This document shows positions 7,042 to 16,510 of a stretch of DNA of 23,489 nucleotides, one piece after another. Under the pieces are notes generated by a model. The model worked only from the letters and a program-made list of their open reading frames with translations, was not told the origin of the DNA and searched no databases. How positions within the stretch are numbered: position 1 is the first letter of the stretch; each line of letters begins with the position of its first letter. Source of the stretch: JAQICJ01 sp041686345 (GTDB lineage: Bacteria > Myxococcota_A > Polyangia > HGW-17); NCBI GenBank assembly GCA_041686345.1, contig JAWLEA010000038.1, forward strand, positions 1 through 23,489. The letters run 5' to 3'. Both the position numbers and the translations under genes were made by a program.

Positions 7042-8892
7042 TTAAATTGGGTCGGGCGGCAGATCAATACGATCATCTTTTTTATCAGGTAAAGAAGGTA
7101 ATTCTGGTTCATTATTCTTATCTTTTTCTTTTTCCATGGGTGGGTCTGGAGGAGAGGAAGGTAATTTCTCGGCAGGTTTGTCATTACCGTCTATATCTTC
7201 AATGTCAGGAATAATGATTTTTGGTTCTTCTTTTTTTTCTTTTTTCCTCGTTCTTTTACTCTTTTTTCTGCGGGAGGAGGAAGAAGCATAATCGATACTG
7301 ACTCTGGCAATTTTTTGTTTATTGTTTTTAACAAAAAAATCCAGATCCGAGCTTCGGGATACTCTGAGAGTAACCTGCATTTTGTCTTTTGCTTCGTTCA
7401 AATACTTTCTTTTCCAGAAACGAAGTGAACTTTCAGAAGTTGCGGGAACAAATTGGCAATTTACCAAAGAAGTACCCGGAAAGTAGATTTCCAGAATATA
7501 CCTGCGTCGACGCTGCCTCTTGACTTCTATGTCCAGAATGCTGCTACCACAATTAAGACGCTGTTTTTCGCTCTTCTTGAATTCGAATTCACAGATTTCA
7601 GTTATTTTTGGAGTATTTAACTCCTGTTTTTGCGGTGGTTGCGGCTTATTTACCTGCACCTTGGTAGCTGTTTTGGAGGTTGAAGGCTTTGAGGAAATAG
7701 CAGTCATCTGGGTGGAAGATTCTCCTTGATCGGAAGAAATATAATTGACCAGGATAAAAATCAAACCAACAAAAAAAGACAAACCAAGGAAGAGAAGCAA
7801 AAATATTTTGAAGTTGTTGCTTTTAATACCTTTGTCATAGTCAAAGGAATCTTTTTGAGGAGATTGACCTTTAATGGAAGAAGTCAAATTACCGGAAGAT
7901 TTATCTGAATTTTCAGAATTATATCGCCGGGAACCGGAAGAATTAAAATTGGGTTTTCCCTGGCATTCATCAAGAGCATTAATCAAAACCTGGGCAGAAA
8001 CATAACGTTCATTGGGATCTTTGCATAAAAGCCTGAGGATGATCTTCTCAAGGGAAGTTGATATATTGGGATTCAAAGTACTGGGCAAGGGAGGAGAATC
8101 TTTGATATGACGCACCAGAATTTCAAGACCGGAAGCATCGTCAAAGGGCAAACGGCCAGTAGCCAATCTGAACATGATTACTCCAAGGGAATAAAGATCG
8201 CTGCGATAATCTATCCGTTCACCACTTGCCTGTTCAGGTGAAATATAGGCGGGAGTACCAAAAATTGTACCTGTTTTGGTAAGTTGAGAAATTTCTTCAT
8301 CGGTATGAAGAATTTTAGCTATGCCAAAATCCAGAACCTTGGCCTTTTCTTGGGGAGTCCCCATATTAATGATGGAAATATTGTCAGGTTTAAGATCTCT
8401 GTGGACGACTCCCATTTTATGTGCTTCATCGAGAGCACTGGCAATATCTCTGACGATATTTATTACCCGTTCTTCACTAATAATTCCCTGAGCTTTGCAA
8501 ACCAACTCCAGAGAAGTACCATCAGCATGCTCCATAACCATGTAAGGAGTTCCCGTTTCCTTGATCTGGCCAACCAGATGGATGGTAATAATATTGGGGT
8601 GATTGAGCCTGGCAGCTGCTTTAGCCTCTCTGTTAAAACGTTTTACAACTTCATGATCGTTGGCAAGTTTGTTTTTGAGCACTTTTACTGCAACATTTCG
8701 ATCTATGCTGAGTTGACGAGCCAGATAGACTTTGCCCATGGCTCCCTGGCCAATTACTTCTGTTATTTCAAATTGCCCCAGAAGAACTTCACCCAACAGA
8801 GGATCGGAAATTTCCATCAATGGAGTCCCGTCTTTGGGACAAAAATTTCCATCTACTTTAAATTTTTTATGGCAAAGAGGGCATATTTTCAT
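7042..8892 (-). CDS. membrane Ser/Thr protein kinase with N-terminal zinc ribbon
   Basis: The 616-residue protein is a Hanks-type kinase of the PknB/Pkn type. Residues 4-19 form a CPLC...FCPKDG zinc ribbon. The kinase domain runs about 41-310: glycine loop GQGAMGKV (48-55), Lys70 in AVKVLK, Glu89, the HRDLKPDN catalytic loop (164-171) and DFG (188-190). The activation segment ends in GTPAYISPE (212-220). All catalytic residues are present, and it is an RD kinase, so activation-loop phosphorylation is likely. A Ser/Asn-rich linker precedes one membrane helix at about 362-385. The outer region has a small folded part (about 430-545, with two or three Cys) and then a Lys/Arg/Glu- and Pro-rich tail ending in DLPPDPI. 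The start overlaps the stop of the upstream gene as TAATG, so the two are translationally coupled. Confidence 0.95.
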   Translation of the reverse strand: MKICPLCHKKFKVDGNFCPKDGTPLMEISDPLLGEVLLGQFEITEVIGQGAMGKVYLARQLSIDRNVAVKVLKNKLANDHEVVKRFNREAKAAARLNHPNIITIHLVGQIKETGTPYMVMEHADGTSLELVCKAQGIISEERVINIVRDIASALDEAHKMGVVHRDLKPDNISIINMGTPQEKAKVLDFGIAKILHTDEEISQLTKTGTIFGTPAYISPEQASGERIDYRSDLYSLGVIMFRLATGRLPFDDASGLEILVRHIKDSPPLPSTLNPNISTSLEKIILRLLCKDPNERYVSAQVLINALDECQGKPNFNSSGSRRYNSENSDKSSGNLTSSIKGQSPQKDSFDYDKGIKSNNFKIFLLLFLGLSFFVGLIFILVNYISSDQGESSTQMTAISSKPSTSKTATKVQVNKPQPPQKQELNTPKITEICEFEFKKSEKQRLNCGSSILDIEVKRQRRRRYILEIYFPGTSLVNCQFVPATSESSLRFWKRKYLNEAKDKMQVTLRVSRSSDLDFFVKNNKQKIARVSIDYASSSSRRKKSKRTRKKEKKEEPKIIIPDIEDIDGNDKPAEKLPSSPPDPPMEKEKDKNNEPELPSLPDKKDDRIDLPPDPI

Positions 8893-9689
8893 TAATAATT
8901 TTCCGTTTTACAATCGTGCCTGGCATAAAAATCCATGAGTTTATACCAAAATCCCTTATCTTTTTTAACCTTTTGTTCATATTCTTTGATATTTTTAAAA
9001 AACAGGCAATCATCCAGGATTGAAGGTATATTTTTATGCCATTTTCTGTATTTGCTGGCAACCCCCAGAGGAATTTTTATTCTGGAAAGAGTTATGAAAG
9101 CGGCTTTGGGAAGTTTGATCACTTGGATTGACAGCAATTTTACAGTGCTGGTTCTGGTAAAGGTGCAACCCTCTATTCGTTCTGCTTTCTGCTTTGGTTT
9201 GAGAAGAAAAGTATGCAATTTAATAGATTTCTTCGAAATACAACTGGTAGTGTCTTTTGTTTTCACTTTTACTTTATAGGCAAGATGGGAAGAAGTCAGA
9301 TTTTCAATCACAAGTACCATTAAAAATTTATCATTGTTGTTGAGATTGTAGTTTTTATCTCTTATTTCAAGTTTGACTTTGATATTTTTAGTTTGGTAAA
9401 CCGGATTTTTGACAGATAACATTTTGTTTATCTTGAAATTCTTAAAATAGGGCAAGGGAGTTTTGAGGGGTTTGAAGGGAGCCTTGATCTTTTTGTTTTT
9501 CCAAAGCTCCTTGAGAGCTGAGCTTTTTACCGCTTGCGTTTCATTGTCAACGGACGAATCTTGTAAAATTGCAGATTCTACCTTTTGTCTGGAAAGTTTA
9601 TAACTGCCTGCTAAAATTATAACCAAACCTGCAACCAGCGAAAGTAAAATCAACAAACGATTATTTGATAAATTTTTTTTAACTGTCAT
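8892..9689 (-). CDS. single-pass membrane protein of unknown function, coupled to the kinase
   Basis: The ATG at 9689 gives 265 residues (MTVKKNLSNNRLLILLSL...). The frame extends to a TTG at 9704, with no better ribosome site. One membrane helix at about residues 11-29 leaves the rest outside the cytoplasm. The middle of the protein (about 85-190) looks like an immunoglobulin-like or CARDB-like beta domain: KNIKVKLEIRDKNYNL, FLMVLVIENLTSSHLAYKVKVK. It has two Cys that could pair. The C-terminal part (about 205-265) is helical and charged with two more Cys. No family is recognised. The one-base stop/start overlap with the kinase gene suggests a stoichiometric partner, sensor or regulator of that kinase; this is inference from context only. 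Confidence 0.8.
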   Translation of the reverse strand: MTVKKNLSNNRLLILLSLVAGLVIILAGSYKLSRQKVESAILQDSSVDNETQAVKSSALKELWKNKKIKAPFKPLKTPLPYFKNFKINKMLSVKNPVYQTKNIKVKLEIRDKNYNLNNNDKFLMVLVIENLTSSHLAYKVKVKTKDTTSCISKKSIKLHTFLLKPKQKAERIEGCTFTRTSTVKLLSIQVIKLPKAAFITLSRIKIPLGVASKYRKWHKNIPSILDDCLFFKNIKEYEQKVKKDKGFWYKLMDFYARHDCKTENY

Positions 9690-9805
9690 TTTCTGATAAT
9701 CCAAAAATAAATAAAATGTGATCCCAGGCCGAAATACGAGTTGGCAAAAGCATCAATCCGGGCGTTGATATAATATAACACATTCAAAAAAATTTTGTCA
9801 TTGAT

Positions 9806-9830
9806 TACTAATTCCCGTCCCCAAATAGGG
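9806..9830 (-). repeat. diverged terminus of the dispersed TIR element
   Basis: On the minus strand CTATTTGGGGACGGGAATTAGT matches CTATTTTGGGATGGGAACTAGT of the element at 1686-1852 at all but three positions, without gaps. Neighbouring GATCC and a GGCGATG stretch resemble the 83-bp copy at 22039-22121 more than the long one. It sits in the 169-base gap between the GT-C-like gene and the single-pass protein gene. Confidence 0.5.
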
Positions 9831-9858
9831 ATCATCGCCTGAGCACGGATTATGGTAT

Positions 9859-12639
9859 CTAATCAAGCTTTATATCGAAAAGAAGATTGGCGGTGCCTTT
9901 GTTTTGCATGGAGATCTCAATGGTAAGAGGTAGATTTCTATCCTTATATTTTGCAGTGTTCAGGATCAATTCCTGCCAAATACTGCGCCGTTTTATCACA
10001 ACTTTTTTAACCTGCTTCCCATCAATTTTGAGTTTGAGCAAGACGCTGGCAGCTCCAACAGGATTTGAATTATCGAGTCCGTAATTCAAAAGAAGTCTTT
10101 CTTTAAATTTTACTTCAGGATAGGAAACAACATACTTTTTGTGTTTCTGGGGATGCAAGAAATTGCCGCTTTCAATTTCCTCACCTATCATCCTCGCTTC
10201 AGTTCCTACATAAGAAAGACCTTTGCCACAAACCCATCTCTGAGGGAAAAACCAATAACATTTTCTGATTCGATTATTTTGGATAACTTTAACCTCAGCC
10301 TGAGCCAACATCAAATCTTCCTGATTGGAATCGACAAAACGCAAATAATGAATCGTTGCCAACACCAGGATAAACAATATAAAACCAAGAGGATAGATGA
10401 TCCATTTTTTCTTGACTGCATCTCTGAGCAAATACAAAATCCAGTTTTTGACCCAGTAGAAAATTACCCCGATATGTTGGTTCCACCGTTCTAATTTTAA
10501 AATTTCCGCCAATTTTCGCCAGATTTTAACGGGGAGAAGCAGCAACAGCAAAACCAACAGAGAAATATATCCGCTGCAGCTTTCCAAAAAGCTCTTGTGG
10601 TAACTTAATTCTATGATTCCCGGTTCGGCTTTTAGCTTCTGCAAGGTCAGGCTGGTTGAAGGTCGCCAAACTTCCAGTTTCACCTCTTTGCCATTATTCA
10701 AAGCTTTCCAGTTGGGAAAAGGAGAAAGGGGCAGATAAACTTCTGTATTTTTACCTTTTACATCTGAGAGTTTTATTTTCAATTTTTCATCTGAAAATTC
10801 AAGTAGTTCCGTTTTACCCTGAGCCGCCCGTACCCTTTGGGAAGAATAATTCTTGAAACGATAAAGATAAACACCCTCAATCTTGCGAACCAGTTTGGTT
10901 TTTTTGATTGTTACAGGCTGAAGGGAAACTATCCATTTAACATTCAACAATTTAAGTTCCTCGGGAGAATCAGGTACTCGGGATCTTGTTTTGTGGGCTC
11001 GGTATTTATAGGTATCAGCCGGAATATAAGTGAGTTTGAAAAAGGGAAGACCTGAATATATTGCAAAAACAGTATGACGATGTTCACCAAATTTACCGGC
11101 CAGGGCTACTTTAAAATATTCTGTTGATTCTGTTTCGGTGCGGATGAATTGGGCAATTTCTTTGAGCCCCCTGCGATAACCGGGAGTAGTTTGATAATTT
11201 TTGAGGGGAAGAACCTTTTTTTCAACGAAATATTTGGCAAAAGTTGGCAGGATTGCAGCGATAATTACAATGACAACAAACCGCAAAGCCCACTTGTGTT
11301 TCAGTGGAGGTTGATTAATTTCTTTTGCAAACATGATGAATCTGCTGATAAAATATCCTGCCAGTAAAAAAGAACAGGCTTTGATCAACATTAAAAACCG
11401 GGGAAACTGAACATGTTTGAAGGATGGAATCAGGTTGAAAAGATCCAGGCCGGCAAGATAGGTGCTGGTTGTCAAGATCAAGGCACCTGCAGCTAATGTT
11501 GCCAATGAAAACAGATAACTGCTGGCAGCATTGAAAAAGACAAGTACAGCACCAAGCAGAGCCAGGGCTGCAATGGGAGGCCAGGCATTATTCCAGATAT
11601 TGAAATTAACCAGACCAGCCACCGCATTGTTGATGGTGCCACTCAAAGCGCTGACATGCATGGAATATTCGGTTCCAAACACCATAAAAGGAAACAACCA
11701 CCAACCGCAAAGCAGGGCAGTGGGGACAAGGTAACTGGCCATCCTTTTCAACTGACTCCACAACCCACCTTCACGGGCAAAAAGAACCCAGACCATAATC
11801 AAAAGTATCGGCACCAGAATTATCAAGGCCAAAGGATGGGCCAAAATGGCCAGAGTCGAAAATATCACAGCTTTTTTGTAATCAGTTTTGTGGGCGAGCC
11901 AGCAAAAAAGATAATGGGAGGCCAAAACCAGCAATCCCAAGGATAAGGAGATGGGCCAAACTCCCCATTTTACAGCAAAAATCCACCCTCCCTGCCTGAA
12001 ACCGCCGAGATCTGTCAACGCTGCCAAAGCGGCAAAAAAACCACCAGCTTTTCCAAAATGCTTTTTCCCGACGAAATAGAAAACCAGGGGATAAAAGAGC
12101 AGAAAAACAAAAAAAGCCACAGCATAACTCTGCTCCCAATCCAACAAACCAAAGGAAAGAAATTTTACCAGACAAAGATAGATATCCGTCAGAGGTGGAT
12201 AAAGAACTTCTGCCGGATATCCGCTTCCACTGAAATTTGTCCAGCCAGTCAGGGAAAAATCTGAGAAAAATTTATTGTAGAGAATATAACTTTTAGTGAG
12301 ATGGACACTGTGATCAGCCATCCAAGGCATTTTTCCCAGCAGAAATTTATAGTAAAGACTGGTGGAAAAACCAACAAGTAATAAAGGAGGAGTTAAATTG
12401 CTGAGTTTATTTTTCCAAAAAGGAGGGATAATCTCCCGACCCAGTTTCCATAAATAAATAAATCCATAGAGGGCAAGAATAAGAGCCAACCACTGACTGA
12501 GCATTCCTCCGTAAAAAAGGAAAAAAGCCAGAAACTCCAGCAATAAAACAATAAAAATTGTTTTTCCATTATTGATGATTGTTCTTTTTAATCCCGCCAC
12601 TAAATAAATCTCCAAAATTTGGCTTCTTTTGAACTTCAA
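9859..12639 (-). CDS. polytopic membrane protein, GT-C / 6-pyruvoyl-tetrahydropterin-synthase-related type
   Basis: The 926-residue protein has about a dozen membrane helices in its first 460 residues, an extracytoplasmic region, then further helices (about 700 and 770) and a second soluble domain. An early loop with MADHSVHLTKSY (107-118), followed by GYPAEVLYPPL (140-150), is the pattern I associate with PTPS-related membrane proteins. These resemble GT-C glycosyltransferases, which use a lipid-linked sugar donor; the Asp109/His110 pair after the first helices would be the acidic catalytic site. Despite the family name there is no link to pterin synthesis. The start is a TTG directly after an in-frame stop; no ATG precedes the first membrane helix, so TTG is the only reasonable start. 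It follows the HEAT-like gene by 46 bases. The glycan and acceptor cannot be told. Confidence 0.75.
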   Translation of the reverse strand: MKFKRSQILEIYLVAGLKRTIINNGKTIFIVLLLEFLAFFLFYGGMLSQWLALILALYGFIYLWKLGREIIPPFWKNKLSNLTPPLLLVGFSTSLYYKFLLGKMPWMADHSVHLTKSYILYNKFFSDFSLTGWTNFSGSGYPAEVLYPPLTDIYLCLVKFLSFGLLDWEQSYAVAFFVFLLFYPLVFYFVGKKHFGKAGGFFAALAALTDLGGFRQGGWIFAVKWGVWPISLSLGLLVLASHYLFCWLAHKTDYKKAVIFSTLAILAHPLALIILVPILLIMVWVLFAREGGLWSQLKRMASYLVPTALLCGWWLFPFMVFGTEYSMHVSALSGTINNAVAGLVNFNIWNNAWPPIAALALLGAVLVFFNAASSYLFSLATLAAGALILTTSTYLAGLDLFNLIPSFKHVQFPRFLMLIKACSFLLAGYFISRFIMFAKEINQPPLKHKWALRFVVIVIIAAILPTFAKYFVEKKVLPLKNYQTTPGYRRGLKEIAQFIRTETESTEYFKVALAGKFGEHRHTVFAIYSGLPFFKLTYIPADTYKYRAHKTRSRVPDSPEELKLLNVKWIVSLQPVTIKKTKLVRKIEGVYLYRFKNYSSQRVRAAQGKTELLEFSDEKLKIKLSDVKGKNTEVYLPLSPFPNWKALNNGKEVKLEVWRPSTSLTLQKLKAEPGIIELSYHKSFLESCSGYISLLVLLLLLLPVKIWRKLAEILKLERWNQHIGVIFYWVKNWILYLLRDAVKKKWIIYPLGFILFILVLATIHYLRFVDSNQEDLMLAQAEVKVIQNNRIRKCYWFFPQRWVCGKGLSYVGTEARMIGEEIESGNFLHPQKHKKYVVSYPEVKFKERLLLNYGLDNSNPVGAASVLLKLKIDGKQVKKVVIKRRSIWQELILNTAKYKDRNLPLTIEISMQNKGTANLLFDIKLD

Positions 12640-12685
12640 TTAAATTATGAAAAACATCGGATTCTCTCTAGCCAATTTGATGGTT

Positions 12686-14047
12686 TCACCAATTGACGAT
12701 CTCTTTTCTTTTAAATTTTTTGCGAGCTACCTGAGCTGCCAATTCCTGTAAATATTTGGGTAAATTCTTATTTTCAGACATTCTTTTGAGCCAGGGAATC
12801 ATTGAGTCATCGCGATTCAAGGCTAAAACTCGCAAAATTCTTTCTCTATATCTTACTTTGCCGAAAGCCGGATATTTGAAACCCCGGATGGAAAGTCTGG
12901 TAATATTGATGGTATCGTTTTTCTTGCCATATGGGTGAAGAGAAAAAACTTCAGGTTTGCATTTGAAAGTTGAACTTTTTGCTTCGAATTCTCTTCGCAA
13001 AATTCCCAGAATCTCAGTACTGATGCTGTTAAATTTAAATGCAAGTGCAACGGTGGTCATACATTTCAACCGTCTACTGTCTAATTTCATATTATTTTTG
13101 AGGCGATTGATGATCAAGCGGTTTTGCCCCGGAGTAACACCTTTGATCCAAACCAGGGCATAAGTAAGAATAACTCGCATTTTTTCATTATCCATTTTGA
13201 ACAAATGCAAAAAATCATGAAGAAATTCGCTGGAACGCAAAAAGGCGGCTGAAAAGAGGTATTCTTTGGGAGGGATTTTATTCTCCCCATAATATTTTTT
13301 TAATTTGTTTCTGAGAAAATTAACTGTAGAAACAGTAGGGGTTTCAATCATTCTGGTTAAAGCCAAAACTGCGGCTCTTTTTAACTTCAGATGGGAAGAT
13401 GACTCCAGAATTTTTCTGTATTCATCGAGAATGACATCATGTTTGTAATTACTTTTTCCCAAAATCCAAATAGTTGTAAGTTTCTCTCTTTCAGTTCCAT
13501 TCCTGATTTTATCAATAAAAAGCCTGCTGTTTTTTTTATTTTGGGTTTTGGCCAGATGTTTGATTGCTTCAACTCTGACTTCGGGATCTTTGGAACGCAA
13601 TCTGACCAGATATTGACCCTGAGAACTATACCAGTCATTAAAATTTCCATGAATTGAATCAATAACCCAGTAACTGGCGATTACAGCTACCAAAATGGCA
13701 ATATAAAACTGGGCTTGTCCCGATTTTACCATACGAGCCGAAGTTGTCTGGAGATTTTCTTTTTCTTTTTGTCTGGTATCGGTAGTACCGAAGTGACGAT
13801 TAACCCAGCGTGAACTGTTGAGAAAACGATCGAAAAATAACCCGATTCCAAAGGAAAAAAGCAAAATTCCGAAATAGAATCCTGTTCTCAATATAAAATC
13901 AGTAGTCAGAGAATTCGACTCATGTCTGATATAAGAAAAAGCCTTGTCAGAATATGTATAAAGAGCAGCCCCTGTAATTGCACAATAGGATAAAATGAAA
14001 CCACCATGAGTTAGCCATTTTTCAAAAAATGATTTATCTTGCTTCAT
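12686..14047 (-). CDS. membrane protein with HEAT-like repeats
   Basis: The 453-residue protein has three membrane helices (about residues 14-32, 51-71 and 112-130) and then a long helical domain. The domain begins with a clear HEAT/PBS-lyase-type unit (KDPEVRVEAIKHLAKTQ, about 152-168). It goes on with paired helices such as EREKLTTIWILGKS and LKLKRAAVLALTRMIETP. HEAT solenoids bind other proteins, so a scaffold role at the inner membrane is likely. The start lies six bases after the stop of the TPR gene, so they are almost certainly in one transcript. No strong ribosome site is visible, which suggests coupling to the upstream gene. No enzyme motif is seen. Confidence 0.8.
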   Translation of the reverse strand: MKQDKSFFEKWLTHGGFILSYCAITGAALYTYSDKAFSYIRHESNSLTTDFILRTGFYFGILLFSFGIGLFFDRFLNSSRWVNRHFGTTDTRQKEKENLQTTSARMVKSGQAQFYIAILVAVIASYWVIDSIHGNFNDWYSSQGQYLVRLRSKDPEVRVEAIKHLAKTQNKKNSRLFIDKIRNGTEREKLTTIWILGKSNYKHDVILDEYRKILESSSHLKLKRAAVLALTRMIETPTVSTVNFLRNKLKKYYGENKIPPKEYLFSAAFLRSSEFLHDFLHLFKMDNEKMRVILTYALVWIKGVTPGQNRLIINRLKNNMKLDSRRLKCMTTVALAFKFNSISTEILGILRREFEAKSSTFKCKPEVFSLHPYGKKNDTINITRLSIRGFKYPAFGKVRYRERILRVLALNRDDSMIPWLKRMSENKNLPKYLQELAAQVARKKFKRKEIVNW

Positions 14048-14053
14048 AACTAA

Positions 14054-16453
14054 TTACTTTTTTTGCAAAAAATTTACTTTTTCAAGTAGTTTTCTGGTTT
14101 TTTTATTTACAGGATGATCAGAAAATTTTTCCAAAATCTTCTGTAATTCTTCTTTGCTTTTTTTAAGGTTGTTATTGATCAGCATCCGGGCATAATTATA
14201 ACGGTATTGTGGATTCAGAGGCATCATTTTTATTGCTTTTGCAATAAGCTCCAATGCTTTTGTGCTTTTTTTATCGAGACTGTGATGCCATCTGGCCAGA
14301 AAATCCAAAGCCTCGGGCGCTAATCTATCCAATTTATTCAATTGTTTCACAACTGCTTTTATCTCGTCATTTTCATTATTTTTACCAAGTCTGTCAGCAA
14401 ATTCAACCAGCACCTTGGATGCCATAAAAGGAGCCTGGTGCTCGATGTATTCTTTATAAGCCTTCCAATAATATCTTTTGTATCGGGACAAATTTTCTTC
14501 TTCGTACAACCTGGCTAATTTAATCAACCAGAGAGGGTTTTTGCGATCCAGTTGAAATGCCTTTTCCAGAGCTTCTTTCGCTTCAGGGTAAATTCCCATG
14601 TGGAAATAATAAAAAGCCTTCAACTCCAGAATATATTCCATCTTGGTCGAAGTTTTCGGCAATTGAGTAAAAATCGACTTCAATTTTTTGTAATTCCTGT
14701 CTTTCCTGGCTACCCATCCTTTCAGCAACGAGGCTTCAGGATTGCCGGGGTTGAGATTTTCCAGCCTTTCAGCCACCATCTCCACTGAAGAAAATTTTCC
14801 CAGCTTTTTGGCTGCATGTCCAATTGCAAACAAAGTCGACGGATCTTTAATCTGCAAATGCAAAAGAGAATAGAGATGGCTGGAAGCTTTGAGCAAATTG
14901 TCTGTCTCAGCCAGGGCAGCAAGATAATCTACTCTGGCTTGAACCGATTGGGCTGAACTTTTAAGGTTGCAACGCAACAATTGCAGAGCCGGTTTCCAAC
15001 GACCAGCTTTGAGTAAAATTTGAGCCGAAACATACCTGAGAACAAAATCTCCATCCCTCTGACCTCTGCATTTCTCACTGGGCAATTGCTTTTCCCAGGC
15101 TTTGGCGATGGAGTGCCTGAAATACCAGGAATTCAATAATTTTCTATGGGAAGGGGACAAAGTTGGTAAAATAGTTTTCAATAACTGATAATAGCGAAGG
15201 TAAACAGCAGCCATGATGCAATTCCAACTGATTTTGGTTGAAGTGGGACTAGTGCATTGCTTCATCAATTGTTTTTTGTTTTCGGTAAAACGACTGTTGT
15301 ATATTTTTATAATCTGCAGAAGTTCTTTTTCGTAGTCGGTGACAACCTTTATCTTGTCAATATTATCCACTCTCCGGTTGCGCTTTATTTGATAATAAGC
15401 CTTCAGTAATTCAAGCGAAATTAAATTAAAAGGTTTCAGTTCTTTGATAATGATTGCTACCTGTTTGACGCTGCCTTTTCCTTCCAAAAGAGAAAATCCC
15501 TGGCACATTTTGCTTTCAGGCAGAGAATAATTTGCAAAGGATTGCCGACAAAGGTCAAAACTAGCATTATAATTATTGGCGGTCAGTTGTTTATAACCTT
15601 TTAAATACAGGTAAATTGATCTGTATCTTCCGGTTTCAGGTTTGGAATCCGACAATTCCGGTTTCTCACCTTTTTTCAGAGCTATTAAATCACGAAATAA
15701 ACCAGCTCCAATGTGTCCCGGAGAACGTTTTTCTATCTGGCTCAACAACTCCAAAGCGTTTTTATTTTGTCCTTTGCGAAATTTAAGCTCAGCAAGTTCC
15801 AGCAAATAAGGAACAGGCCGATCATCATTTAATTCCAGAGCCATATTCATTGATGCCAAAGCAGCATCCCAGCGTCCTGTTTCCTTGCGAACTCTGGCCA
15901 CTTGAAAAATAAGGAGATCATTTCGGGAATGGCGAATCAACAGTTTTTCCAGAAGAAGTTCAGCCTGTTTGTATTTTCTTAAAATTATCAAATTGTTTAC
16001 TTTGAGAATGTTCTGAACTAACTGGGAATCTATGCGGGCAGTTTTGTTGACCAATTCCTTCAACTTGGATTTCTGATTGGAAACAAGAGGTTGCCCATAA
16101 CCAAGACTCAGATATATCAGATAACGCAACATCAACCAACAGGTATCTGATTTTCCGATTACATTGGGATTTTCAGCCAAACGAGTAAAAACTGAGAGGT
16201 AGATTGGTTTCAGATCCCGATCGGTTTTTCTGGTCAACTCAAGCAGTGAATCTTGTTTTTTTCGCCGAGTACTCTCCCTGAAAACCAACCAGGCAGTAAC
16301 AGCAGCTGAACCTGAAAAAACAGAGATAACCAAAAAAATAGAAATCAAAGTTCTGATTAAACCAGGCATTTCCACCCCTGGTTTTTTTTTCTTTTTCAAA
16401 TCAACATGTTCAAGAATAAATTCAGGCTTCTGCCTGTATTGAGTCTGTTTCAT
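14054..16453 (-). CDS. membrane-anchored TPR protein
   Basis: The 799-residue protein has a basic cytoplasmic head (KKKKK at about 20-24) and one membrane helix (about 32-58). About 740 residues of mostly helical repeat follow on the far side. TPR-like units are clear at about 165-270 (KYKQAELLLEKLLIRHSRN, RWDAALASMNMALELNDD) and at 570-790 (LNPGNPEASLLKGWVARKD, IYPEAKEALEKAFQLDRKNP, ALELIAKAIKMMPLNPQYR). TPR arrays organise protein complexes; the anchored form is common in polymer secretion and cell-surface machinery. The gene lies between the DUF3592 gene (57 bases upstream) and the HEAT-like gene (six bases downstream). No ribosome site of standard strength precedes the ATG. Confidence 0.87.
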   Translation of the reverse strand: MKQTQYRQKPEFILEHVDLKKKKKPGVEMPGLIRTLISIFLVISVFSGSAAVTAWLVFRESTRRKKQDSLLELTRKTDRDLKPIYLSVFTRLAENPNVIGKSDTCWLMLRYLIYLSLGYGQPLVSNQKSKLKELVNKTARIDSQLVQNILKVNNLIILRKYKQAELLLEKLLIRHSRNDLLIFQVARVRKETGRWDAALASMNMALELNDDRPVPYLLELAELKFRKGQNKNALELLSQIEKRSPGHIGAGLFRDLIALKKGEKPELSDSKPETGRYRSIYLYLKGYKQLTANNYNASFDLCRQSFANYSLPESKMCQGFSLLEGKGSVKQVAIIIKELKPFNLISLELLKAYYQIKRNRRVDNIDKIKVVTDYEKELLQIIKIYNSRFTENKKQLMKQCTSPTSTKISWNCIMAAVYLRYYQLLKTILPTLSPSHRKLLNSWYFRHSIAKAWEKQLPSEKCRGQRDGDFVLRYVSAQILLKAGRWKPALQLLRCNLKSSAQSVQARVDYLAALAETDNLLKASSHLYSLLHLQIKDPSTLFAIGHAAKKLGKFSSVEMVAERLENLNPGNPEASLLKGWVARKDRNYKKLKSIFTQLPKTSTKMEYILELKAFYYFHMGIYPEAKEALEKAFQLDRKNPLWLIKLARLYEEENLSRYKRYYWKAYKEYIEHQAPFMASKVLVEFADRLGKNNENDEIKAVVKQLNKLDRLAPEALDFLARWHHSLDKKSTKALELIAKAIKMMPLNPQYRYNYARMLINNNLKKSKEELQKILEKFSDHPVNKKTRKLLEKVNFLQKK

Positions 16454-16476
16454 AAAAATTACTGTAATTGCTTTAT

Positions 16477-16482
16477 ATTATA
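16477..16482 (-). promoter_or_regulatory. possible -10 box ahead of the TPR gene
   Basis: On the minus strand a perfect TATAAT lies 24 bases before the ATG at 16453, within an inverted TGTAAT...ATTACA pair (16463-16491). No convincing -35 box is seen at the right distance, so this is only a candidate for internal initiation in the operon. Confidence 0.25.
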
Positions 16483-16510
16483 TGTGATTACAATAGCAAC
16501 CCGGGAAAAA

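Noticed and set aside
8284..8895. 203-codon plus-strand frame opposite the kinase domain
   Set aside because: It is the antisense of a kinase domain with all catalytic motifs intact; no ribosome site or domain is seen in it.
9686..9835. 49-codon minus-strand frame overlapping the next start as ATGA
   Set aside because: The overlap looks like coupling, but its first codons lie in a diverged copy of the repeat terminus, no ribosome site is seen and the product resembles nothing.
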